Shown here: piece by piece, positions 1-9,068 of the stretch
How positions within the stretch are numbered: position 1 is the first letter of the stretch
Layout: every line of letters begins with the position of its first letter
Notes under the pieces: generated by a model
The model's database searches: none
Told to the model about the DNA's origin: nothing
What the model saw: only the letters and a program-made list of their open reading frames with translations
Assembly (NCBI GenBank): GCA_002162875.1
Contig: MABA01000003.1
Span: 116,171-180,170 of the forward strand
Length of the DNA: 64,000 bases
Source of the DNA: Rhodobacterales bacterium 52_120_T64
GTDB taxonomy: Bacteria; Pseudomonadota; Alphaproteobacteria; Rhodobacterales; Rhodobacteraceae
Direction: 5' to 3'
Program-made: the position numbers and the translations under genes

Positions 1-1522
1 ACAAAGACCGCCAACGATCAAAATTTGCCACCAGCTTGCCAAGCGAGTTACAGGCCCGCGCCGGCAGCAGCTTTTCGTCCACTATAATTCGTGATGCCTC
101 CAACAGGGAGACTCCGTTTTGGCGCGCCACATTGTTAATCATTTGCTGCGCTTTATCGCCGAGGCCGCGCTTGGGCGTGTTCACAATGCGTTCAAACGCC
201 AGCCCGTCGTCGGGCGACACCACTACACGAAAATATGCCATAGCATCGCGAATTTCGAGACGCTCATAGAACCGTGGGCCGCCGATCACGCGATACGGAA
301 TGCCGATGCTTAGAAACCGATCCTCGAGCGAGCGCATAAGGAAAGACGCCCGCACCAAAATCGCCATACCGTCCAACGGCACTGGGTCGAGGCCGCGCGT
401 GCCGCGTTGATAGGCTTCGATTTCCTCGCCAATCCAGCGGGCTTCCTCGTCGCCGTCCCAATGACCGATCAGGCGGACTTTCTCGCCTTCGGTTTCAGCG
501 GTCCATAACGTCTTGCCCAGCCGATTTTCGTTATTTTCAATTACACCGCTGGCGGCCGCCAGAATATGCGGGGTGGACCGATAGTTCTGCTCCAGTCGGA
601 TAACCTTTGCCCCGGGAAAATCCTTTTCGAATTTCAGGATGTTGCCAACTTCCGCCCCGCGCCACCCGTAAATCGACTGGTCGTCGTCACCAACGCAACA
701 GATATTTTTATGCTCGCTCGCCAGCAAGCGAAGCCACAGGTATTGGGCGACGTTGGTATCTTGGTATTCGTCCACCAAAATGTATTTGAACCAGCGTTGA
801 TATTGCGCCAGCACATCCGAATGGGTTTGGAATATCCGCACGACATGCAGCAAAAGATCGCCAAAATCCACAGCGTTCAACGTCAACAATCTAGCCTGAT
901 AAAGTGCGTAAAACTCCGTCCCTCTACGGTCATAAACGCTGGCTTCGGAGCTTGGAACCATCTCGGGTGTCAAAGCTCGGTTCTTCCAGCTGTCGATGTA
1001 ACCGGCCAACAAGCGGGGTGGAAACCGTTTTTCGTCAATGTTTTCGGCGCGGATTATCTGTTTCAGCAATCGGATCTGATCGTCGGTATCCAGAATTGTG
1101 AAGTTGGGCTTTAACCCCGCCAGTTCCACATGCCGTCGCAGAATTTTTACGCAGATTGAATGGAACGTGCCAAGCCACGGTAATGGGGCGACCGCAACAC
1201 CAATGCTTGCACCGACTCGGTTTTTCATTTCTCTGGCGGCCTTGTTGGTGAACGTCACCGCCAAAATTTCATTGGGTCGGGCATGACCGGTTCGCACCAA
1301 ATGCGCGATCCGCGCCGTCAGCGCTTTGGTTTTACCCGTGCCAGCACCAGCCAGCATCAGAACGGGTCCGTTCATCGTCTTAACCGCTTCAAGTTGCGGT
1401 GGGTTCAGACCTTCCAGATACGAGGTATCGCTTGCACTACGCGCAGCCATCGCCTGCGCAGACAAACTAATGCCGCTCGCAGCCTCGAAGGCGTTTTGTT
1501 CATCGAAATCCTGTTCACTCAT
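1..1522 (-). CDS. uvrD: UvrD/PcrA-family ATP-dependent DNA helicase (3' end outside window)
   Basis: Superfamily 1 helicase that unwinds DNA 3' to 5' in nucleotide excision repair and mismatch repair. The visible 507 residues hold the N-terminal half. The Walker A loop GAGTGKT lies at residues 59-65 and is preceded by the Q-motif-like LNPPQLEAV. The Walker B/DEAD-like VDEYQDTN and the QSIYGWRGA and LEQNYRS motifs follow in the expected order. The start is the ATG whose complement ends at base 1522; about 40 residues precede the first helicase motif, a little more than in E. coli UvrD. The gene runs off the left edge, so its C-terminus is unseen. The next gene, pyc, is divergent. The family is certain; UvrD versus PcrA naming is convention. 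Confidence 0.93.
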   Translation of the reverse strand, partial: MSEQDFDEQNAFEAASGISLSAQAMAARSASDTSYLEGLNPPQLEAVKTMNGPVLMLAGAGTGKTKALTARIAHLVRTGHARPNEILAVTFTNKAAREMKNRVGASIGVAVAPLPWLGTFHSICVKILRRHVELAGLKPNFTILDTDDQIRLLKQIIRAENIDEKRFPPRLLAGYIDSWKNRALTPEMVPSSEASVYDRRGTEFYALYQARLLTLNAVDFGDLLLHVVRIFQTHSDVLAQYQRWFKYILVDEYQDTNVAQYLWLRLLASEHKNICCVGDDDQSIYGWRGAEVGNILKFEKDFPGAKVIRLEQNYRSTPHILAAASGVIENNENRLGKTLWTAETEGEKVRLIGHWDGDEEARWIGEEIEAYQRGTRGLDPVPLDGMAILVRASFLMRSLEDRFLSIGIPYRVIGGPRFYERLEIRDAMAYFRVVVSPDDGLAFERIVNTPKRGLGDKAQQMINNVARQNGVSLLEASRIIVDEKLLPARACNSLGKLVANFDRWRSL

Positions 1523-1876
1523 GGCCACAACCTAACATCGAGGGGGAATAATGAAAAGACATGTTCTTTAATTGTTCTATAGGTAATTTCGACAATATTT
1601 GCGAATAATATGTGGAAAGATTTCAACTCCCAATCCTGTGACAGAAGTATTTCCAAGCGTTCGAGCAATCCATAGACCCATCCGAGATTGAAGCAGATTC
1701 CCATATTGCGGCGCGACTAGTCGATTTCGCTAGCTGCAAAATTGTTGTAATTGGTATTGTAGCGCGGTTTTGGATGTAAAATCCCGTTTGGCGCATTGAA
1801 AACCAGTGGGCGGGGGGCTACAAGGCCACCACAAGCCGGCCACCCGAAATTCACACTGACTTCGAAAGCTCCCGCC
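1523..1876. other. Divergent intergenic region uvrD/pyc, no gene seen
   Basis: This 354-base gap separates the helicase gene (minus) from pyruvate carboxylase (plus) and must hold both promoters. It is visibly more A+T-rich than the flanking genes around 1550-1700. The pyc frame stays open upstream to an ATG at 1796, but the added 27 residues do not resemble the family N-terminus and I treat them as leader. I find no tRNA, hairpin with a T-run or recognisable operator. Confidence 0.6.
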
Positions 1877-4800
1877 ATGAAAAACTTCCGTAAAATCCTG
1901 ATTGCCAATCGTGGCGAGATCGCCATCCGTATTATGCGGGCTGCCAACGAGATGGGCAAACGAACGGTCGCCGTTTATGCGGAGGAAGACAAGCTGTCGC
2001 TCCATCGGTTTAAATCGGACGAGGCTTACCGCATTGGCGAGGGCATGGGGCCGGTTGCGGCGTATCTTTCGATTGAAGAAATTATAAGGGTAGCGCTGGA
2101 ATGCGGAGCGGACGCGATTCATCCGGGCTATGGACTGCTTTCAGAAAATCCCGATTTTGTTGATGCCTGTACAGAAAACGGAATCACCTTCATTGGCCCC
2201 AAGGCCGCGACTATGCGCCAACTTGGCGACAAGGCGAGCGCGCGGCGGGTTGCGGTTGAGGCGGGCGTGCCCGTTGTTCCTGCGACCGATGTTCTGCCTG
2301 ACGACATGGCGGAGGTCCGCCGCATGGCTGCCGAGGTTGGGTATCCGTTTATGCTTAAAGCAAGCTGGGGCGGGGGTGGTCGTGGCATGCGCCGGATCAT
2401 GTCCGAAGACGAGCTTGAAGACATGGTCCTTGAAGGCCACCGCGAGGCCGAAGCCGCGTTCGGAAACGGGGCAGGGTTTTTGGAGCGTCTGGTGCAGCGC
2501 GCGCGTCATGTTGAGGTGCAAATTCTTGGCGATTCACACGGCGATATTTATCACCTTTGGGAAAGGGATTGCTCGGTTCAGCGCCGCAACCAGAAAGTTG
2601 TAGAGCGCGCACCTGCGCCGTATCTTAGTCAGGAACAACGCGAAACCCTTTGTGCCTTGGGCCGCAAAATCTGCGCTCACGTCGGTTATGAATGCGCCGG
2701 AACGGTTGAGTTTCTGATGGACATGGACACCGAAGAATTCTTCTTCATCGAAGTGAACCCCCGTGTTCAGGTGGAGCACACAGTAACCGAAGAAGTTACC
2801 GGCATCGACGTCGTGCGTGCACAGATTTTGCTGGCTGAAGGCGCGACGTTGGCGGAGGCCACGGGCAAGGCAAGCCAAGCGGAAATCACGCTGAACGGTC
2901 ACGCGTTGCAATGTCGCGTTACAACCGAGGACCCGCAGAACAATTTTATCCCCGATTATGGTCGCATCACCGCGTATCGTGCGGCCACAGGTATGGGCAT
3001 TCGCCTTGATGGTGGCACGGCTTATTCCGGCGCGGTTATTACGCGGTACTACGATAGCCTTCTGGAAAAAGTGACCGCTTGGGCACCAACACCCGAGGCC
3101 GCGATTGCACGTATGGATCGCGCATTGCGGGAATTCCGAATTCGCGGCGTTTCCACCAACATCGCGTTTGTTGAAAACCTGCTGAAGCATCCGACGTTCC
3201 TTGATAACACGTATACAACGACGTTCATTGACAACACGCCGGGGTTGTTCGACTTCAAGAAGCGTCGTGACCGCGCCACTAAAATTCTGACGTATGTCGC
3301 TGATATCACCGTCAACGGGCATCCGGAAACTGAAGGTCGTGCGAAGCCCTCGGATCAAGTGCGCAAACCCAAGGTTCCCGCGTTTACAGTGGATAAACCG
3401 GCCTACGGCACACGTAATCTGCTCGAAGAAAAGGGTGCGCAAGGCGTAGCCGACTGGATGTTGGAACAAAAACAACTGCTTATCACAGACACCACAATGC
3501 GCGATGGCCACCAGTCCTTGTTGGCCACACGTATGCGTTCAATTGATATGTTGAACGTCGCGGAAAGTTATTCCCATAATCTACCGCAATTGTTCTCGAT
3601 GGAAGCATGGGGCGGGGCGACGTTCGATGTGGCGTATCGTTTCTTGCAAGAATGCCCATGGCAGCGTCTGCGCGATCTTCGCGCACGTATGCCAAACCTG
3701 ATGACACAGATGTTGTTGCGCGCCTCCAACGGCGTTGGGTACACCAATTACCCTGACAACGTTGTGCAGAAATTTGTAGCGCAAGCCGCCGATTCCGGTG
3801 TGGATGTGTTCCGCGTGTTCGACAGCCTTAACTGGGTTGAAAACATGCGCGTCGCGATGGATGCTGTGGTTGATAGTGGCAAAATTTGCGAAGGCACTAT
3901 TTGTTATACTGGTGACATCCTCGACCCGAACCGTGCGAAATATGACCTGAAATATTACGTTGAAATGGGGCAGGACCTGAAGAATGCTGGCGCGCATATT
4001 CTTGGCCTGAAAGACATGGCCGGATTGCTGAAACCCTCCGCCGCCCGCGTGCTTATCAAAGCCTTGAAAGAAGAAGTTGGCCTACCGATCCATTTCCACA
4101 CACATGATACGTCGGGTATTGCGGCGGGCACGATCCTTGCCGCGGCTGACGCGGGAGTTGATGCGGTTGATGTGGCGATGGACGCGTTCTCCGGTTCGAC
4201 CTCGCAACCGTGCCTTGGTTCGGTGGTCGAGGCCTTGCGCCACACCGACCGTGACACCGGACTGGATATCGAATCTATCCGCGAGATATCTGATTATTGG
4301 GAGGCGGTTCGTTGCCAATACACCGCATTTGAATCCGGCCTCACAGCACCCGCATCCGAGGTCTACCTGCACGAAATGCCAGGTGGCCAATTCACCAACC
4401 TCAAAGCCCAAGCGCGCTCCATGGGGTTGGAAGAGCGCTGGCACGAAGTGGCGCATGCTTACGCCGACGTTAACCAGATGTTCGGCGATATCGTGAAGGT
4501 TACGCCTTCTTCGAAAGTTGTCGGGGACATGGCGTTAATGATGGTTAGCCAAGGGTTAACACGCGCCGAGGTCGAAGACCCTGACGTTGACGTAGCCTTC
4601 CCTGACAGCGTCGCCGATATGATGCGCGGGAATTTGGGCCAGCCGCCAAACGGTTTCCCATCAGGGATCGTTAACAAAGTGTTGAAGGGCGAAAAGCCTG
4701 TCACCACGCGTCCCGGCCTGTCGATGGAACCAATGGACCTTGAAGCCGTACGGGCGGAAGTTTCCGAACAGCTTGGCGGGTTCAAAGTCGATGACGAGGA

Positions 4801-5323
4801 TCTGTGCGGGTACCTGATGTATCCGAAAGTCTTCCTCGATTACATGGGGCGGCATCGCGAATACGGTCCGGTACGCTCGTTGCCGACGCACACGTTCTTC
4901 TACGGTATGCAGTCGGGCGAAGAGATCAGCGCCGAGATTGATCCGGGTAAAACCTTGGAAATCCGCCTGCAAGCCGTGGGCGAAACCAATGAAGACGGCG
5001 ATGTCAAAGTGTTCTTCGAGCTGAACGGTCAACCTCGTGTGATCCGTGTGCCGAACCGCAAGGTTGCCGCAATTACCGCTAAACGACCGAAAGCCGAGGC
5101 GGGGAACGCCAACCATATCGGTGCGCCAATGCCAGGAATGATCGCCACCGTTTGTGTAACAGCGGGGCAGGAGGTCAACGAGGGCGATTTGTTGGTAACC
5201 ATTGAGGCGATGAAAATGGAAACCGGTATTCATGCGGATAAGGACGGCATTGTGAAGGCCGTTCATGTTACCGCCGGTGCGCAAGTGGATGCTAAAGATC
5301 TATTGGTGGAAGTAGGGGAGTAA
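1877..5323 (+). CDS. pyc: Pyruvate carboxylase, single-chain biotin enzyme
   Basis: Carboxylates pyruvate to oxaloacetate with ATP and bicarbonate, refilling the TCA cycle. The 1148-residue chain has the full order of domains. A biotin carboxylase/ATP-grasp half begins at ILIANRGEIAIR and includes the glycine-rich loop KASWGGGGRGMR near residue 161. The carboxyltransferase barrel begins at DTTMRDGHQS near residue 538. The C-terminal biotinyl domain has the acceptor lysine in EAMKMET (Lys1113). Length is typical of single-chain enzymes. I chose the ATG at 1877 because the protein then begins directly with the biotin carboxylase fold; an in-frame ATG at 1796 would add an unrelated proline- and glycine-rich stretch. 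Biotin supply may involve bioY at 57.8 kb. No frame damage is seen. Confidence 0.97.
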   Translation: MKNFRKILIANRGEIAIRIMRAANEMGKRTVAVYAEEDKLSLHRFKSDEAYRIGEGMGPVAAYLSIEEIIRVALECGADAIHPGYGLLSENPDFVDACTENGITFIGPKAATMRQLGDKASARRVAVEAGVPVVPATDVLPDDMAEVRRMAAEVGYPFMLKASWGGGGRGMRRIMSEDELEDMVLEGHREAEAAFGNGAGFLERLVQRARHVEVQILGDSHGDIYHLWERDCSVQRRNQKVVERAPAPYLSQEQRETLCALGRKICAHVGYECAGTVEFLMDMDTEEFFFIEVNPRVQVEHTVTEEVTGIDVVRAQILLAEGATLAEATGKASQAEITLNGHALQCRVTTEDPQNNFIPDYGRITAYRAATGMGIRLDGGTAYSGAVITRYYDSLLEKVTAWAPTPEAAIARMDRALREFRIRGVSTNIAFVENLLKHPTFLDNTYTTTFIDNTPGLFDFKKRRDRATKILTYVADITVNGHPETEGRAKPSDQVRKPKVPAFTVDKPAYGTRNLLEEKGAQGVADWMLEQKQLLITDTTMRDGHQSLLATRMRSIDMLNVAESYSHNLPQLFSMEAWGGATFDVAYRFLQECPWQRLRDLRARMPNLMTQMLLRASNGVGYTNYPDNVVQKFVAQAADSGVDVFRVFDSLNWVENMRVAMDAVVDSGKICEGTICYTGDILDPNRAKYDLKYYVEMGQDLKNAGAHILGLKDMAGLLKPSAARVLIKALKEEVGLPIHFHTHDTSGIAAGTILAAADAGVDAVDVAMDAFSGSTSQPCLGSVVEALRHTDRDTGLDIESIREISDYWEAVRCQYTAFESGLTAPASEVYLHEMPGGQFTNLKAQARSMGLEERWHEVAHAYADVNQMFGDIVKVTPSSKVVGDMALMMVSQGLTRAEVEDPDVDVAFPDSVADMMRGNLGQPPNGFPSGIVNKVLKGEKPVTTRPGLSMEPMDLEAVRAEVSEQLGGFKVDDEDLCGYLMYPKVFLDYMGRHREYGPVRSLPTHTFFYGMQSGEEISAEIDPGKTLEIRLQAVGETNEDGDVKVFFELNGQPRVIRVPNRKVAAITAKRPKAEAGNANHIGAPMPGMIATVCVTAGQEVNEGDLLVTIEAMKMETGIHADKDGIVKAVHVTAGAQVDAKDLLVEVGE

Positions 5324-5342
5324 TCTTCCCGAATGATAATGT

Positions 5343-5365
5343 GCTACGCGGTTGATCCGCGTAGC
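5343..5365. terminator. Perfect 9-bp hairpin after pyc
   Basis: Bases 5343-5351 (GCTACGCGG) and 5357-5365 (CCGCGTAGC) form a perfect 9-bp stem with a 5-base loop, 20 bases after the pyc stop. It overlaps the last codons and stop of the convergent small membrane protein gene. The plus-strand tail is only AATTT, so Rho-independent termination would be weak. It may act as a two-way transcript end between convergent genes. Confidence 0.5.
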
Positions 5366-5745
5366 AATTTCACGGCGGTTGCAAAACCGCCCGGCATCCC
5401 TGCGATAAACATGATAAACCCGTAGTACCAGACACGGCCTGCGAGTTGATCGTCGCCGTAGGATGCAACAAAATCTATCTTGCCATAGATGGACGCGGTT
5501 ACTGCGATAAAAGCGACGCTCACAAAAATCCACAGATGCTGCTTTCGGTGACGGGGGTGCTTGACCAACATCGAATGTGAAAGAGTCGCCATTAGCGAGC
5601 CAATCCCGATCCCCAGATAGGTCGCGCTGGAGGACCAGGCTGGATGCCCGCCGAGCATGGGCCAGAGGCCGACCCAATGCGCCGTCAGCAGCGCAATATC
5701 TATTGCAAACAGCGACAAGACGAACTGGATATGCTGTGTTTTCAC
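5344..5745 (-). CDS. Small multi-pass membrane protein of unknown function
   Basis: I do not recognise a named family. The 133-residue product has about four hydrophobic segments, roughly residues 6-26, 41-58, 73-92 and 107-125. These are separated by short loops, one of them basic and histidine-rich (KHPRHRKQH, residues 62-70). This is consistent with an inner-membrane protein. No enzyme motif or metal site beyond the histidines is visible. It lies convergent to pyc, and the shared hairpin overlaps its stop codon. It is kept as a gene because the hydrophobic periodicity is coherent throughout. The overlapping alternative frame reads as basic, low-complexity sequence. The function cannot be inferred from its neighbours. 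Confidence 0.6.
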   Translation of the reverse strand: MKTQHIQFVLSLFAIDIALLTAHWVGLWPMLGGHPAWSSSATYLGIGIGSLMATLSHSMLVKHPRHRKQHLWIFVSVAFIAVTASIYGKIDFVASYGDDQLAGRVWYYGFIMFIAGMPGGFATAVKLLRGSTA

Positions 5746-5873
5746 AATCGCACCTCCGAGCTTTGTATTTCAGATAACTGTGGTTTAAGTTCGACAAACA
5801 GGCAAGCTCGACGGGATCATTTTTCCGTGAATTGCGTCGGTTGGAAAAACTTATCACACCGCGCGATTTACCT

Positions 5874-5902
5874 CTTGTGCATCCCTTTTGATTCCGTATA
5901 TA
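5874..5902 (+). promoter_or_regulatory. Candidate sigma70-type promoter of tRNA-Gly
   Basis: CTTGTG at 5874-5879 and TATATA at 5897-5902 are separated by 17 bases. The -10 box ends 18 bases before the first base of tRNA-Gly, which places a start site about 10 bases upstream of the mature tRNA. The match is by eye only. Confidence 0.45.
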
Positions 5903-5920
5903 TCGGCCTCAGACAAGGAG

Positions 5921-5995
5921 GCGGGCGTAGCTCAGTGGTAGAGCACTTCGTTGCCAACGAAGATGTCGAGAGTTCGAATCTCTTCGCCCGCTCCA
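5921..5995 (+). tRNA. tRNA-Gly (anticodon GCC)
   Basis: Full cloverleaf: acceptor stem GCGGGCG pairs with CGCCCGC, the D arm contains AGCTCAGTGGTAGAGC, the anticodon stem TTCGT/ACGAA encloses the GCC anticodon, and the T arm contains GTTCGAATC. A 3' CCA is encoded. It is a single-copy gene here with its own promoter and a downstream T-rich hairpin. Confidence 0.97.
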
Positions 5996-6067
5996 ATTAT
6001 TCCAGATATTTACACGATTTTTCAACGCGCAAGCATAGTTCATGCGCATTGATTGCGTGTAGGATGT

Positions 6068-6105
6068 TGCCTCAATCCCTAACCGGAATTGAGGCATATT
6101 TGTTT
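6068..6105 (+). terminator. Rho-independent terminator-like hairpin after tRNA-Gly
   Basis: TGCCTCAAT (6068-6076) and ATTGAGGCA (6088-6096) form a 9-bp stem with an 11-base loop, followed on the plus strand by TATTTGTTTG. The orientation of the T-rich tail fits the end of the tRNA-Gly transcript about 70 bases upstream. The convergent stress-protein gene ends at 6116 and could share the hairpin, but without a T-run on its strand. Confidence 0.6.
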
Positions 6106-6115
6106 GTGCTTGTAG

Positions 6116-6964
6116 CTACTCTGCCATCAACACCGGAGCAGTCATATGGTGCAAGATTGACTCCGTTACGCCCCCAAATGTGCGTTCACGCAAACGGGAG
6201 TGGCCGTAAGCACCCATCACCAGCAAATCCGCACCAGAATCGGCCAAGTAGTTCAATATCACAGTATCGGTAGAGAGCTCGGGGGCGATTTGATAATCGA
6301 CCGTGGCGTTTACGCCGTGGCGTTGTAGGTGCGCCGCGATATTTTCGCCTTGTTGACCGCCAAACTCTTTACTGCGCTCTTTCGGGTTTATAACCAGAAT
6401 TGTGACCGCGCCACGATCCTGTAACAGCGGAATCGCATCATTCACTGCACGCACTGCTTTTTTACCGCCATCCCATGCGATCACGGCTTTGCGTACTTTG
6501 GTATTCGGGCGGCCAATGTATGGGACCATATAAACCGGACGTCCTGAATGTTGCAGAACGCCATCCATAAGCGATTCTTGAAACGACGCGCCGCGGTCTG
6601 CTGGGTCTGGCTGTCCCAGAAACGTCAAGTCGGCATGTCTGGCGAAAAACGCCAATCTTGCTGGCGCTTTAGAGGCTGAACAGGTGATCGTACGGCTGAC
6701 ATAATTTACACCAGCCTCCTTGGCGGCAGATTCGAACTTTGCAACCGCGCTTTTTGCGGCGTTCTTAACCAAGTCTTGCTGTGCAAGTGTAAGGTTGGAG
6801 GGGATGTCGATACCAACATAAGTCGAAATCGTGGATTCCAGCGCCAGGGCGATACCGGTGAGCTGCGCTTCCTGCCTCTTCGCCAGTGCAATGGCGGCGG
6901 TCACGCGTTCGACACATGCATCGCTATCGTCAATATGCGCAAGAATATTTTTGTAAGACATCAT
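6116..6964 (-). CDS. Tandem-domain universal stress protein (UspA family)
   Basis: Cytoplasmic stress/energy-limitation protein; UspA-family members bind ATP or act as signalling partners. The 282 residues contain two Usp folds. The N-terminal one begins MMSYKNILAHIDDSD. The C-terminal one ends with GADLLVMGAYGHSRLRER followed by FGGVTESIL, which matches the G-2x-G-9x-G(S/T) nucleotide-binding signature. The start at 6964 (or the adjacent ATG at 6961) follows AAAAGGAGAG. A longer frame from 7039 would run across this ribosome site and across the FNR box, so I reject it. A perfect TTGAT-N4-ATCAA box 52-65 bases upstream of the start codon predicts induction by an FNR/FnrL-type regulator under low oxygen. 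Confidence 0.9.
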   Translation of the reverse strand: MMSYKNILAHIDDSDACVERVTAAIALAKRQEAQLTGIALALESTISTYVGIDIPSNLTLAQQDLVKNAAKSAVAKFESAAKEAGVNYVSRTITCSASKAPARLAFFARHADLTFLGQPDPADRGASFQESLMDGVLQHSGRPVYMVPYIGRPNTKVRKAVIAWDGGKKAVRAVNDAIPLLQDRGAVTILVINPKERSKEFGGQQGENIAAHLQRHGVNATVDYQIAPELSTDTVILNYLADSGADLLVMGAYGHSRLRERTFGGVTESILHHMTAPVLMAE

Positions 6965-7015
6965 CTCTCTCCTTTTAAGTTTGGAGAGCGATAGCATTTG
7001 AACAAGACAAGGCTT

Positions 7016-7029
7016 TTGATTTCGATCAA
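7016..7029. promoter_or_regulatory. FNR/FnrL box (TTGAT-N4-ATCAA)
   Basis: TTGAT at 7016-7020, TTCG spacer and ATCAA at 7025-7029 match the FNR consensus in all ten specified positions. The centre is about 58 bases upstream of the stress-protein start codon, compatible with an activating position near -40 of a promoter. The direct reading is certain; occupancy by FnrL is inferred from the consensus. Confidence 0.75.
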
Positions 7030-7096
7030 GAGGGATCAAGAAATGCGGATTGCCGCGCTGAACACCAAGATTGAATGTTTTGGGATAGACAGAGAG

Positions 7097-7171
7097 TGGT
7101 ACGCCCTAGGGGAGTCGAACCCCTCTTTCCAGGATGAAAACCTAGCGTCCTAACCGATAGACGAAGGGCGC
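7097..7171 (-). tRNA. tRNA-Glu (anticodon TTC)
   Basis: On the minus strand the acceptor GCGCCCT pairs with AGGGCGT (one G-U pair). The D arm is followed by an anticodon loop with TTC (GTTTTCAT), the T arm is GAGGGGTTCGACTCCCC, and CCA is encoded. It stands alone between the stress-protein gene and recJ. Confidence 0.96.
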
Positions 7172-7250
7172 GTAACACTCTCTGTGAGGGGGCTTTTACG
7201 GAGTCGGATAGGAGTCTGCAAGAGGGTAATTTAACTTTCGTGCGGTTTTT

Positions 7251-8996
7251 TCAGCCCACTTTGGCGGCGTCTTCCAGCTTCAGTTTGGCTTTGCGTCGCC
7301 CACCCCAGTCATCGACTTCTAATCGGCCTGCAAAATGGAACGATTGGCCACCGTGATTCTCTAACATCGGCCCGAGTTCTGTCTCGAATGCACGAAACGC
7401 GATGGCGTCAATTTTGCTGCCGCCGTCCGTCAAGGTCAGGCGCAAGTGGGAATCGCCTGCTCGTTTGGCAAAGGAGATGCGGTTGGATGCCAGTGCGAAA
7501 CGGGGTGCTGGCGACGAAGCACCAAAAGGACCGGCTTGTTCGAGTTTCTCGATCAGTTCCACATTCGCACCCGACGGTGATATCAACCCGTCTATGCGCA
7601 GATCCGAAGGGCCCGCGTTGGCGGAACCTTGCTTTTCCAGCAACTCGGTCAGGCGCTCCATGGCGGCGTCGAGTTTGTCGGCGGATATGGATAGACCAGC
7701 AGCCATTTTGTGACCGCCACCCTTTAGCAGCAACCCTTCGCGCGTTAGCGTTGATATAGAGTTGCCGAGGTCGACGCCGTTAACGGAACGCCCTGACCCT
7801 TTGCCCTCACCGCCGTCAATCCCAATGACAACCGCAGGGCGGTTGAAGGCTTCTTTCAGGCGCGATGCGACGATACCGACGACGCCGGGATGCCAGCCAT
7901 CGGCCGCGGCCCACACGAGGCCGCGTTCAACGCCGCGTTCCTCGGCTTGTTGGGTGGCTTGGGCCAGAACGGTGGCTTCTATATCGCGGCGCTCGGTGTT
8001 TAGGGCATCTAGGCGTTCGGCCAAGGCTTCGGCTTCGGACGGGTCGTTGGTCGACAGCAGGCGTGCTCCGAGGTCGGCAGCGCCGACACGCCCGCCCGCG
8101 TTGATACGAGGGCCAAGCAGGTAGCCGAGGTGGTAGGAACTAGGTGCGGAATTCATGCGGGCGACGTCGGACAGCGCAACAAGCCCGACGCGGTTGCGGT
8201 TGGCCATGACGCTTAGTCCTTGGCGCACCAGCGCACGGTTGAAACCGATGAGGGGAGCAACGTCGGCGACGGTGGCGAGTGCTACCAGATCAAGCATGGC
8301 CATAAGATCCGGGCCTGCTTCGCCACGGTTCCGCAGTGCACGGTTGGCGGAGGCCAGCACCAAGAATACGACGGCAGCTGCGCATAGGTAAGACAGATCA
8401 CCAGATTCATCTTGGCGATTGGGGTTCACGACGGCAACGGCTGCGGGCAGGGTCTCGGCCCCTAAGTGGTGATCCAGAACGATCACGTCGATACCAGCCG
8501 CTTTGATTGGATCAAAGCTCAGCGTGCCACAATCGACGGTGACGATTAGATCGTGATCGCGACCCAGCATCGCCATAGCTTCGTTATTTGGGCCGTAACC
8601 CTCGTCTATGCGATCGGGTATGTAGAGAGTGGCGTTGATCCCGCGTTCTCGTAGCCAGATGATTAGAAGGGCGGCTGAACTACCACCATCCACGTCATAA
8701 TCCGCGAAGATCGCGATGCGTTGTTTTTGGTCAACGGCTTGCAAAAAACGTTCCGTGGCTTTGTCCATGTCGATAAGCGACGAGGGGTCGGGCATCAATT
8801 CGCGCAGGCTGGGCGTCATGTATGCTTCGGCGTCTTCGGGTTGGACATTTCTGTTGGCGAGGATCTGTCCCAACACAGGTGGAAATCCGGTGGCTTGGGA
8901 TATTGCCAGTCCGAGGCGTTCGCTGTCTAGCGAAGGGCCAATCCAGCGGCGACCGGTGGCCGAGGTTTCGACATTCAGGAAGGCGGGGTTGCTCAC
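7251..8996 (-). CDS. recJ: Single-stranded-DNA-specific exonuclease RecJ
   Basis: 5' to 3' single-strand DNA exonuclease acting in recombinational and base-excision repair. The 581-residue length is usual. DHH-phosphoesterase motifs are intact: DYDVDG at 99-104, DCG at 155-157 and DHH at 175-177. Further metal-site motifs follow, including a GGHKMAAG stretch of the DHHA1 domain, and then an OB-like C-terminal part. The gene is last in a minus-strand series hom-glpX-recJ. A strong hairpin sits in the 72-base gap after glpX, so recJ may have partly independent expression. Nothing unusual is seen in the reading frame. Confidence 0.95.
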   Translation of the reverse strand: MSNPAFLNVETSATGRRWIGPSLDSERLGLAISQATGFPPVLGQILANRNVQPEDAEAYMTPSLRELMPDPSSLIDMDKATERFLQAVDQKQRIAIFADYDVDGGSSAALLIIWLRERGINATLYIPDRIDEGYGPNNEAMAMLGRDHDLIVTVDCGTLSFDPIKAAGIDVIVLDHHLGAETLPAAVAVVNPNRQDESGDLSYLCAAAVVFLVLASANRALRNRGEAGPDLMAMLDLVALATVADVAPLIGFNRALVRQGLSVMANRNRVGLVALSDVARMNSAPSSYHLGYLLGPRINAGGRVGAADLGARLLSTNDPSEAEALAERLDALNTERRDIEATVLAQATQQAEERGVERGLVWAAADGWHPGVVGIVASRLKEAFNRPAVVIGIDGGEGKGSGRSVNGVDLGNSISTLTREGLLLKGGGHKMAAGLSISADKLDAAMERLTELLEKQGSANAGPSDLRIDGLISPSGANVELIEKLEQAGPFGASSPAPRFALASNRISFAKRAGDSHLRLTLTDGGSKIDAIAFRAFETELGPMLENHGGQSFHFAGRLEVDDWGGRRKAKLKLEDAAKVG

Positions 8997-9028
8997 AGCT
9001 TCCTCTTCACTTTTTGGTCAGCGGGATA

Positions 9029-9050
9029 ATCCGGCGCGTTGGCGCCGGAT
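9029..9050 (-). terminator. Intercistronic hairpin between glpX and recJ
   Basis: ATCCGGCGC (9029-9037) and GCGCCGGAT (9042-9050) form a perfect 9-bp stem with a 4-base loop. It lies 19 bases after the glpX stop on the minus strand. There is no T-run behind it, so it may attenuate or protect transcript ends rather than stop transcription fully. Confidence 0.45.
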
Positions 9051-9068
9051 GTAACTGGTATGCCTACG

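Noticed and set aside
566..1114. 182-codon open frame opposite the helicase
   Set aside because: The minus strand encodes continuous UvrD motifs here; the plus-strand frame has no family features.
1796..1876. Upstream start for pyruvate carboxylase
   Set aside because: Adds 27 residues not typical of the enzyme, whose fold begins at the ATG at 1877.
2534..3511. 325-codon open frame antisense to pyc
   Set aside because: Lies fully inside the intact carboxylase gene, with a composition of a complementary-strand shadow and no recognisable domain.
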